Source: AP-15 sp963833745
Lineage (GTDB): Bacteria; Pseudomonadota; Alphaproteobacteria; ATCC43930; CGMCC-115725
Length of the DNA stretch: 64,000 bases
Direction of reading: 5' to 3'
Assembly: GCA_963833745.1 (NCBI GenBank)
Contig: CAWHZD010000004.1
Span: forward strand, 1,457,386 to 1,521,385
The notes below the pieces were generated by a model. It did not search any database, was not told where the DNA came from, and was given only the letters and a program-made list of their open reading frames with translations. The translations under genes and the position numbers were made by a program. The stretch's first letter is position 1, and each line of letters begins with the position of its first letter. Shown here piece by piece: positions 16,412 through 23,875 of the stretch.

Positions 16412-16796
16412 AGCGGTGGATATGGTGGGTTTGGTGGCTTTCGCTGCTCCCACCTATAAAACTGTCAGCTACAGTGAGGACCTGACACTTTCCTATGCTA
16501 GTAGGCGGAAATCCACCAAAGGCACCAAACACACCGTTTTGCCATTTTGGTCCAGAGGCGAGAGCTCGCGCAACGCCGTCGATCTGCTGGTCACAGGCCG
16601 CTGGCTTCGACCGGGTGAGCGTGACGACGTGCTCGCGATCTTGCTTGCTTTACGGACCGTCGGTTTTGCACCGACGGTTACGCGCATCGCGTAATAGAAG
16701 TAATCATCCAGGGCAATTTTGGCGACCCGGCAATCCGATCATTGCCTAATTCGGCGGGGGAGATGAGCCTCTCAAAAAAAGAACCGGAGATCGCCT
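16412..16796. other. No confident gene
   Basis: A 99-codon frame (16395-16694 +) crosses this stretch but shows no family signature. The sequence near 16430-16560 is less GC-rich than its surroundings. Confidence 0.3.
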
Positions 16797-17213
16797 TCAA
16801 AACGCTGGCACCTCGGATTGGCATTGATCAGAAGCGCGGTCCCGTTTCGCGGCCGGCGGGCGCATCAGCAGCCGCAGAACCGCCTCGATCTGATCTAATT
16901 CTTCGCTCGAAAAATCACGCGGATTGAATTTTGGTCGCTCGACTTTTTCTTCGCTTGGGTCATAATCAATCGGCCGCACACCGGCGCGGTCGAGAACCGC
17001 AACCAAGCAAACAGACCGGACCCTCTCATCTTCGGCACTGCGCGACAGTTCCACCAAGTCTCGCATCGCTTGCGGCGACGCTTTGCGCGCAATGGCGCGC
17101 GCTTCATGGTAGAGCTTCGCCGAGGGCGTGCGGCCAGTTTGGCCCTTCGGCCAGCGGAACGCCTTGTTCCGCGCCTGCATGATTGCGAGATGCTGTTCGC
17201 TGTCGCCCGTCAT
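16797..17213 (-). CDS. Hypothetical protein, DUF5681-like N-terminus
   Basis: A 138-residue protein. The motif FRWPKGQTGRTP near the N-terminus resembles the F-x-K-G-x-S/T-G-x-P signature of DUF5681-type proteins found in phages and integrative elements. A helical section follows (EARAIARKASPQAMRDLVELSRSAEDERVRSVCLVAVLDRAG), which looks like a HEAT-like repeat, and an acidic C-terminal helix. Function unknown. It is transcribed towards the excisionase-like gene and belongs to the same element by position. Confidence 0.6.
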   Translation of the reverse strand: MTGDSEQHLAIMQARNKAFRWPKGQTGRTPSAKLYHEARAIARKASPQAMRDLVELSRSAEDERVRSVCLVAVLDRAGVRPIDYDPSEEKVERPKFNPRDFSSEELDQIEAVLRLLMRPPAAKRDRASDQCQSEVPAF

Positions 17214-17763
17214 TTGACGCCATCATAACGCTTTTTGGCCTCGCGCGCACGCGCGTAGCTGATACCAGCAGCAAAACGCCGCCGGGGTATCCGGCAACGA
17301 GATCGCCCGCCGGGTCGGCGTGGCGCCATCGACCGTCCGGCTGACGTTGAAGCGGCTTGCCGCCGCCGGGCTCGGCTGGCCATTGCCGGTCGAACTGATC
17401 GACGCGGCGTTGGAAGCACAGCTTTTTACCGCGGTCGGCAAGAAGCAGGGTCACCGCCGTCTCGCCGAGCCCGACTGGGCGGCGGTGCACCGCGAGCTGA
17501 AGCGCAAGCACGTCACCCTGCAGATCCTGTGGGACGAGTACATCGAGCGGCATCCCGACGGCTACCGCTACTCGCGGTTCTGCGAGCTGTATCGCGGCTG
17601 GGCGTCCGGCATTTCGGTCACGATGCGGCAGACCCATGCCGGCGGCGACAAGCTGTTTGTCGATTACGCCGGCGACACGGTGCCGGTGATTGTCGACCGG
17701 CTGACCGGCAAGACCCGGCCGGCGCAAATCTTTGTCGCGGTGCTCGGCGCTTCCAACTTCACC

Positions 17764-17786
17764 CCGTCCTTCGCCGGGGCAGGCTC
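17764..17786. repeat. 23-nt palindromic insertion 1 in istA
   Basis: An insertion between the IstA codons for SNFT and YAEASW, which are adjacent in intact family members. Read on the minus strand it starts GAGCCTGCCCCGGCGAAGG. It shifts the frame by +2. It closely matches insertion 2 but in the opposite orientation. Confidence 0.8.
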
Positions 17787-17900
17787 TATGCCGAGGCCAG
17801 CTGGACCCAGACACTGGCTGATTGGATCGGCGCCCATTCCCGCGCTTTCGAGGCGATCGGCGGGGTGCCGAACCTGCTGGTGCCGGACAACACCAAGAGC

Positions 17901-17923
17901 CTGCCCTCGCGAAGGCGGGGGTC
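17901..17923. repeat. 23-nt palindromic insertion 2 in istA
   Basis: An insertion between the codons for PDNTKS and AVIKACLYEP. With the preceding target bases it reads GAGCCTGCCCTCGCGAAGG on the plus strand, nearly the reverse complement of insertion 1. It is also 23 nt and shifts the frame by +2. Both resemble the hairpin core of the intergenic repeat at 6139. Confidence 0.8.
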
Positions 17924-18400
17924 GCTGTGATCAAGGCCTGCCTCTACGAGCCGCAGGTCAACCGGACCTACGCCGAGATGGCGGCGCACTATGACACCGC
18001 GATCCTGCCGGCTCGGCCGCGTCGCCCGCGCGACAAAGCGAAGGTCGAGGCGGCGGTGCTGATCATCGAACGCTGGGTGCTCGGCCGGCTACGCCATCGC
18101 CGCTTCTACAGCTTGGCCGATCTCAACGCAGCGATTGGCGAGCTGCTGCGGCAGCTCAACGAGGAACGGCCGATCCGGCGGCTCGGTGTCACCCGCCGTG
18201 CGCTGCTCGAGGAACTCGATCGGCCGCATCTCAAGGCATTGCCGAGCGAGCCCTACGTCTTCGCCGAATGGCGGCTGCGCCGCGTCGGCATCGATTACCA
18301 CGTCGAGGTCGAGGCCCACTTCTACAGCGTCCCCTACCGCTTCGCCCGCCGCGAGGTCGAGGTCCGGCTGACGCCGCGCACCATCGAGGTCTTTCTCAAA

Positions 18401-20295
18401 CCCAACTTCCGCAGTTTGGATTTGAAGACGGCTGATTATCAACGGCTTGGAGGCCATTTTCAGATTTAGGCACCACATTTTCTTGAGGGTTCAGCGGGCG
18501 GGCGGCATCTCCTGGAAGACGGGCGGCAGGGTGATCTCGATAGCGCGGCAGATCGGATCAATGGTTGCGCCGGGAGCGGTGCGCAGTCGGGCCCGGCGAC
18601 CATCCTGTTCGACCTCGATCTCACTGAGGTCGGCAAGATCATCGATGATGCGCTGCCATTCGAGCTTGCTGCGGCGTGCCGCCAGACGGTCCGTCAGTTC
18701 CTTGCGCAGCACCAGGGCGAGGAAGGTGCAGAAGACGTGGCCGCGGATGCCGGCATCGGTTTTGTGGAAGATCGGCCGGGTGGCAAGCAGCGCTTTTGCG
18801 GTTTTGAAGGCGTCCTCCACGGCGAGGAGGTTACGGTATCGCAGGACGACTTGGAGGGCGGAGATTTTCGTGTTGGTGCGCAGCACGAACAGGCCGTCGA
18901 AGCGGGCGTCGGCCTCGACCTTGGCCCGATCAATGACAAAGCCGTCGCCCACGGGCGTCTTGAGGAAACGGCGGAAGCCCTTGTTGGCGACCAGTGCCTT
19001 GTCGCCTTGCGCGAGCTTGCGCTCGAGGCCGGCGATCAGTTCGGCGCGCGCCTCGGCATCCTTTCTGGCTTCCTCGTCATTGCGACAGATGATGTAGCGC
19101 CGCCCGGCGATTGTGGTCTCCCTGACGGCGAGTTCAGTCTCGCCCTTCTGCCGCCGGATGAGCAGCGGCACGCTGACGCCATCATCCTCAATGACCTCGG
19201 CGCGCACCTCGCGGCTGGTGCGCTCGCGCACGCCGAGAATGTACTCGATCTTCTCGGCTTCGAGCGCCGCCATGGTGTGGGCGCTGATCATGCCGCGATC
19301 GGCGACGATGCAGGTCCGGGCGATGTCGAAGCGATCGCGCAGGCGGCGCACCACCGGCAACAACATCGTCACGTCGGCAGTGTTGCCCGGCATCAGGAAC
19401 GAGGCGATCGGCCGGTCGGCGTCATCCAGCACGATGCCGAGCACGACCTGCTTCAAGTGCCCTCGGTAGTCCTTGGAATGGCCGCGCTGACCCAGGTTCT
19501 CACCGCCGGCGCCCTCGAACCATAACGTCGTCGTATCGAAGAAGGCGATCGACACCGCACCGAACAGCGGCTGGCGATGCCGGTAGAGCGCTTCCTCGAT
19601 CGCCTCGGCGGTGCCGCGGCCGTGCTCGTCGATTTCGCCGAGCCAGGCCATCGCCTTGTACGCCTCGTCGAGCCCGAGCCCTTCGGCGCCGGGGACGCGC
19701 AAGCCGTTGCGCCATTCGCTCGCGTGGCGGTCGGAACCCGAGACCGTCAGCCGATGCAGTACGGTGAGATAGACCGCCCGCTCGACATCGAAGCCGAAGC
19801 GCCGGTCGGCGAGCAGGCTGGTGAGCACGTCGCGGCATCCGGTTTCGGCCCACAACCGGCCGAACACCAAATCGGGTCCGATGCTGACGCGGCGCAGTTC
19901 CGGCAACTCGCCGCGATAGAAGCTCGACAGCACGATCGTCCGTCGCGAATGCCGCGCCGCCGAGGCGATCAGCCCGTCGATCAGGCCGGAGGCTTCGACC
20001 TCGTCGCGCCGGCCGAGCGCCTTGATGACGCGCTGAACGTGGCGCCCGCCCTCGCGTGCGTTCTCGACGAGGTAGAGGTACTCATAGGCTCCGATCTTCT
20101 TGACGCGGACGAACATGGCGCGGCACCCTGCTTGCGGCAAGGGCACCACGATTCGTCGCCACTTCTCAAGATAAATAAACCGTCTCAATCACAAAAATGT
20201 CGATCATTTAGCACCACAATGCGAGCGGTGTCGTCGCAACCCCAGCATTTCTGCGATCCCCAGCAACCGCATCACCCAAAACCGCGGAAGTTGGG
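18401..20295 (-). mobile_element. IS1634-family insertion sequence, copy A (complete)
   Basis: 1895 bp bounded by inverted repeats CCCAACTTCCGC(A/G)GTTT and flanked by a 5-bp target duplication, TCAAA on both sides. It lies in istA. One transposase gene on the minus strand. Copy C (49726-51620) has the same length and differs, as far as I can see, at a single base that changes Arg to Cys. Confidence 0.92.
18491..20116 (-). CDS. IS1634-family transposase (copy A)
   Basis: A DDE transposase of the IS1634 group (IS4 superfamily). It starts MFVRVKKIGAYEYLYLVENA, the typical N-terminus; an upstream ATG at 20188 is open but reads from the IS end region. Later blocks include IAFFDTTTLWFEG (first catalytic Asp), CIVADRGMISAHTM (second Asp) and RNLLAVEDAFKTAK with the final Glu (Y-R-E-like region). 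The C-terminus (PVFQEMPPAR) is intact. All family segments are in one frame, so the enzyme may be active and could also serve the partial copy. Confidence 0.92.
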   Translation of the reverse strand: MFVRVKKIGAYEYLYLVENAREGGRHVQRVIKALGRRDEVEASGLIDGLIASAARHSRRTIVLSSFYRGELPELRRVSIGPDLVFGRLWAETGCRDVLTSLLADRRFGFDVERAVYLTVLHRLTVSGSDRHASEWRNGLRVPGAEGLGLDEAYKAMAWLGEIDEHGRGTAEAIEEALYRHRQPLFGAVSIAFFDTTTLWFEGAGGENLGQRGHSKDYRGHLKQVVLGIVLDDADRPIASFLMPGNTADVTMLLPVVRRLRDRFDIARTCIVADRGMISAHTMAALEAEKIEYILGVRERTSREVRAEVIEDDGVSVPLLIRRQKGETELAVRETTIAGRRYIICRNDEEARKDAEARAELIAGLERKLAQGDKALVANKGFRRFLKTPVGDGFVIDRAKVEADARFDGLFVLRTNTKISALQVVLRYRNLLAVEDAFKTAKALLATRPIFHKTDAGIRGHVFCTFLALVLRKELTDRLAARRSKLEWQRIIDDLADLSEIEVEQDGRRARLRTAPGATIDPICRAIEITLPPVFQEMPPAR

Positions 20296-20313
20296 TCAAA
20301 GGCGAGCGTGTCG

Positions 20314-21263
20314 CTCGGGCGTCCGAACTCCAGCATCCGGTTCAAGCTGGCGGCGGCGACGGCGACTTCGGTGGCCTCGGTCTCGTCGGTTCGAGATCGT
20401 AGCGCATCGCCGATCACGCGTTTGTATCGACCAATCGACGCCTCGACCCTGGCCCGAAGGTTGTAGCCACTGGATTTTTGCCAGCCCATGCGGCCACGTT
20501 CGGCGATTTCCTGGAGGTGGTGGTCGCGCTGTGTCGGAGCGGTTTCGGCGGCAGCGCTCGGGACCGCTGTCGAACGTGGCGGCACGATGACGGCGGCATC
20601 CGGAGCATGCTCGGCGACGTTCTCGTACACTCTGTCCTGATCGTAGGCGCCGTCAGCCGTGAACGACGCGACGGGATCGGAGATCTGGTCGAGCAGCGCC
20701 TCTGTCAGCGCAGCGTCGTCGATCTCTTTTCTGGTCAGCTCGATCGCGACGATTTCGCCGCTCTCGGCATCGACGCCGATATGCAGCTTACGCCAGGATC
20801 GGCGGCGGGACGTGCCGTGCTTTTCAACCAGCCATTCACCGGCTCCGCCGAGCTTCAGGCCGGTGCTGTCCACGAGCAAATGCAGCGGGCCGGCGCCAGA
20901 CCGGCGGAGCGGTGGCATTTTCAGCGTCTTGCTGCGGCGGCTCATTGTTGAATGGTCCGGCACGGTGAGATCGAGCCCGAGAAGCGCGATGACGGAGCCG
21001 ATCAGCCCTTCTGTTTGCCGTAACGCCAAGCCGAAGACAGCGCGCATGGTTAGCGCTGTCACGATCGCCAGAGCCGAATAATGCGGCTGGCCGCCCGGCG
21101 TGGTGCGGGGTTCCGCCCGCCACGCCGCGATCGCCTCGTCGGTGAACCACACCGTCAGACTGCCTCGCCGCCTCAATGCCGCGTCATATTCCGGCCCGTT
21201 CGTGACCCGATAGCGCGGTTTCGCGATATGATGACGGTGTTCGGCGTGGTGTTTGAACGGCAC
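20314..21263 (-). pseudogene. IS5-family transposase, 3'-truncated
   Basis: The N-terminus (MPFKHHAEHRHHIAKPRYRVTN) and the DDE segments (LLVDSTGLKLGG, SFTADGAYDQDRVYE, RARVEASIGRYKRVIGD) are typical of the IS5/IS903-like group. The family C-terminus should follow NRMLEFGRP by about seven residues; here the frame instead enters six codons of istA and then the IS1634 copy. The 3' terminus is therefore missing. A second, more damaged IS5 copy lies at 55471-55932. Confidence 0.85.
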
Positions 21264-21443
21264 CGCGGGGGTTTCCGGTTATTTACCGGGTTCCAGCCTG
21301 CGCCGATCGAGCCCTGGCCGGCAACCAGCCCACCCGTGCAACAACGTCTCGTGCGCGGCAAAAACTCTAACCAACCGCGACAAACGCCTTCCCCTCATCG
21401 CTCACCTGGTGGGCCCTGGGTTCGACCTCTTTCTCGAGCACTT

Positions 21444-22478
21444 TTATTCTTTGCGAAGTCGGGATCGAAGACGTCTCCACATCGAGCTGCCGGCGCCGGC
21501 GGGCTCCATCGTTGCGCCTGGAAGCATCAGCTCTTCAACAAGACGGCCCGCCAGTGTGCCGCGCGGCCCGCGCACCCAATGATCGCGGGCGTCATCGGGG
21601 ACGACCCAGCCAGGGAGAGACAGCAGGAGATAGGATCCGAGCCCGTCGAGTAGCGGCTCATAGGTGGCGCGCAGCGCGGCAAGCATTTCTTCGGCCTCGG
21701 CGGCGGTTTCCCAGTTGAAGTTGACGTTGATCAGGTCTCTCTCGAGGCAGAGAAAAACTTCATGGTCCAGCCGGTTACCTCCGGTGTAGCGCGACGGCGA
21801 TACATTAAACGATTTGGCCATCTCGACCAGGATCTGGCGCGCCATAGTGAATGTCATCCGGGCTTGCAGTGGCGGCACTCGATCAATCCCAACGAGGATC
21901 AGAGCGCAGCAATCAAGAATCACGGCCACCGCCGCCAGCCACGACTGATCGTCATGCTGCGACCGATAATAAGCCAGCATTGGATAGAAGAGATGGCTTT
22001 CCAGGAGTTCGGAGCCCCAGTTTTCCCACTCGCGCAGGAGCATCGCGATCTGCCCCGGTCCATCATCGCCGCCATGACGCCGCAACAAGCCTGACGCCGT
22101 CGGCGGCGACCCGGCGCGGCCGTCAAGCCGGATCACCGCCGCCTCTCGACGCGAGAAGAGCTGGTACAGCACCGGCCTCTCCACGGCCCACAGCAAGAAG
22201 CCGAAACCCAGTGTCAAACCAGTGACCCAAACGCCAAAAAGCAGCGCCATGGATAATGGGCCGAAGACGGCAAGAAAGTGTTCTCTCTGACTATTAGGCG
22301 GAAAGTGCTGGGTTAATGCGGACCATGCGGCCCAGGTCAAACGATAGAAGAAACTCGCAAAGCGAACCCGCCGCAGCACACGGCGCGGCAACAGCATAAC
22401 CTCGAACGCATCTTGCGCGGTAAGGCCCAGCAATAGAAGACCCATGAGGGCGGCAGCAGTGGTGACCATGCATGACAA
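21444..22478 (-). CDS. Potassium-channel-family-like membrane protein lacking the pore segment
   Basis: A 344-residue protein like the alphaproteobacterial two-TM potassium channel family with a long cytosolic C-terminus. The first half (QDAFEVMLLPRRVLRRVRFASFFYRLTWAAW, then the TM segment LLFGVWVTGLTLGFGFLLWAV) and the second (PVLYQLFSRREA...LDGRAGSPPTASGLLRRHG, REWENWGSELLESHLFYPMLAYYRSQHDDQSWLAAV) are recognisable. In relatives, as I recall them, about 60-70 residues with the pore helix, the selectivity filter T-x-G-y/f-G-D and the next TM helix lie between WAV and PVLYQ. Here they are directly joined in frame. Such a protein could not conduct. Confidence 0.6.
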   Translation of the reverse strand: MSCMVTTAAALMGLLLLGLTAQDAFEVMLLPRRVLRRVRFASFFYRLTWAAWSALTQHFPPNSQREHFLAVFGPLSMALLFGVWVTGLTLGFGFLLWAVERPVLYQLFSRREAAVIRLDGRAGSPPTASGLLRRHGGDDGPGQIAMLLREWENWGSELLESHLFYPMLAYYRSQHDDQSWLAAVAVILDCCALILVGIDRVPPLQARMTFTMARQILVEMAKSFNVSPSRYTGGNRLDHEVFLCLERDLINVNFNWETAAEAEEMLAALRATYEPLLDGLGSYLLLSLPGWVVPDDARDHWVRGPRGTLAGRLVEELMLPGATMEPAGAGSSMWRRLRSRLRKE

Positions 22479-22655
22479 ACACGACGGCCTCGATCATGAC
22501 ACCACCCTCCTTCATTCGACCACCCATTCACAGGCATCAGCGGGCCGAGAAATCGGCCCCACAAGAGCAGGGCGGTCGATGAGGAAGAGAAATTGATGTC
22601 ACCAAGGCGAAGGTTTGCCCTATGCCCGCGGCCTCTGTTCTGCTGAAGGACGCTC

Positions 22656-23033
22656 ATGTTGCTTCGTAGATGCGCGGCGGCGCTCATAATTGTTGCTTCG
22701 AGTACCGGCGCCGCGGCTCAGTCGAAAACGGTTGATGCAGTCAGGCTCGGCGGCGCCGGCGTGCTGACCAAACGGATCGACTGGTTAGTCGCCAGCTCCC
22801 TCCGGACTTATCATCACATACGCCTGCCTGCTCGGATTGCGGTTGGCGACACGGTCACCTTTTCCTTCGGCAGCAGCACCAAGATCTATGGCTTTTCAGT
22901 TGCCCGGATAACGCTCAAGGGCAATCATTGCGAAATCTTCAGCCAGGCTGAAATTCATGCTGATTCCGGTGATGTCGCCCGGTCGTTCCGAGATCATGTC
23001 GCTCGGTGTTCCGACATGATGTCGCCCGCTTGA
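22656..23033 (+). CDS. Small secreted hypothetical protein, C-terminus replaced by IS21 DNA
   Basis: A 125-residue frame starting with a clear signal peptide (MLLRRCAAALIIVASSTGAAA, cleavage near AAA-QS). The mature part has no family I recognise. From about residue 105 (DSGDVARSFRDHV...) the reading frame runs into the terminal repeats of the IS21 element, so the true C-terminus is lost. It is divergent from the channel-like gene. Confidence 0.55.
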   Translation: MLLRRCAAALIIVASSTGAAAQSKTVDAVRLGGAGVLTKRIDWLVASSLRTYHHIRLPARIAVGDTVTFSFGSSTKIYGFSVARITLKGNHCEIFSQAEIHADSGDVARSFRDHVARCSDMMSPA

Positions 23034-23080
23034 GCGGCGTCCTGCTGGTGGGTGGGTTTTGGCGGGAAGCGAGCTGCGGG

Positions 23081-23199
23081 TCAATCCTTTGCGGCTGATC
23101 TTGGTCGGGTTCGTCGCAGGCTGTCGCCGGCGAGATCGATGCGATGGGCGTTGTGGACGAGGCGGTCGAGGATGGCGTCGGCGAGAGTGGGCTCGCCGA
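23081..23199 (-). pseudogene. istB: IS21 IstB, C-terminal part
   Basis: Encodes EPTLADAILDRLVHNAHRIDL and the natural end AAKD-stop of IstB, the AAA+ helper ATPase of IS21. The N-terminal part lies at 25801-26437. The two are separated by a 2.6-kb serine recombinase element and fuse at the codons for GEP. Left of it (22967-23080) are the repeated terminal motifs of IS21 (GATGTCGCCCG and CATGATGTCGCCCG). Confidence 0.85.
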
Positions 23200-23241
23200 A
23201 TACGACACGATGCCTCAAGATCGGAACAGCTGCCAGCCGGC

Positions 23242-23667
23242 GTGCGGGTCATCGATGCGACCCACCCGCTTTACGGTCAGCGGCTTGCGATCGGCGCAGG
23301 CGAGGCGAGTCGGCGGATCGGCTGGATCCGGGTCGTTCTTCCCGACGGCCGGCACCGCTGGATCGCGCGGAAGGCCACTGATCTCGACGATGCGGCTTGT
23401 GAGGCCAGGCCGAATCGTGATCTGCCGGCGGTATCGGTACGCACCCTGCTTCCCTTGGCGGAATACGTGCGAGCAAGGCTTTCCGCTGCGCGAGAGGAGG
23501 TCGATGGAACATCGGGCCCGGCAGCTGACCTTGCCGTTCGGACCGGCATTGCCGGATCGCTCGCTGATCCTCGCCCCCAGGGTGTGGCCGATGATGACGC
23601 CGAGAGCGCAGCAGCAGCTAGCGCAAGGGTTGGCGCAGCTGCTCCGGACAGTTCTTGCCGCAGCTGA
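23242..23667 (+). CDS. DUF5372-like protein of the recombinase element
   Basis: The first 80 residues (VRVIDATHPLYGQRLAIGAGEASRRIGWIRVVLPDGRHRWI) match the small beta-rich proteins that accompany y4bA-type serine recombinases in rhizobia: a V-THP-L-YG motif and a 'LPDG..RWI' strand. GTG 23242 is the likeliest start, since the element begins only 42 bp upstream. The C-terminal half overlaps the next gene and may not be the natural end. Function unknown. Confidence 0.55.
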   Translation: MRVIDATHPLYGQRLAIGAGEASRRIGWIRVVLPDGRHRWIARKATDLDDAACEARPNRDLPAVSVRTLLPLAEYVRARLSAAREEVDGTSGPAADLAVRTGIAGSLADPRPQGVADDDAESAAAASARVGAAAPDSSCRS

Positions 23668-23875
23668 CGCCGGCGCATTGCGAGGGGGATGCCGGGATGA
23701 ACATGCTGCTCAATTTAGAAAGTCCGGTGACGACGTCGCACCGCGCCAAGCTGGCATACATTTACGTACGGCAGTCGACCGCCGGTCAGGTCCGCCATCA
23801 TCAGGAAAGCACGGAGCTGCAGTACCGGCTGGTCGATCGGGCGGCGGCGTTTGGTTGGCCCAAGGAACGGATTGA
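23504..23875 (+). CDS. Small protein of the recombinase element
   Basis: Starts MEHRARQLTLPFGPALPDRS with a GAGGAGG-like ribosome binding site. Such a short frame lies between the DUF5372 gene and the recombinase in related elements, and the segment WPMMTPRAQQQLAQGLAQLL looks helical and natural. The frame remains open about 180 bp into the recombinase gene, so its end may be displaced by a lesion. Function unknown. Confidence 0.4.
   Translation: MEHRARQLTLPFGPALPDRSLILAPRVWPMMTPRAQQQLAQGLAQLLRTVLAAADAGALRGGCRDEHAAQFRKSGDDVAPRQAGIHLRTAVDRRSGPPSSGKHGAAVPAGRSGGGVWLAQGTD

Larger units (their letters stand above)
17281..18400 (+). pseudogene. istA: IS21-family transposase IstA, broken by three insertions
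   Basis: IstA is the DDE transposase of IS21. The N-terminus starts inside the helix-turn-helix (GNEIARRVGVAPSTVRLTLKRL). The catalytic core (DKLFVDYAGDTV, PNLLVPDNTKS, PRDKAKVEAAV) is present but spread over three frames, because two 23-nt palindromic insertions (17764-17786 and 17901-17923) each shift the frame. At 18400 an IS1634 copy interrupts the C-terminal part after RTIEVFLK; six more istA codons (KGERVA) resume after it at 20296-20313. Removing all three insertions restores a continuous IS21 reading frame. Confidence 0.88.
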
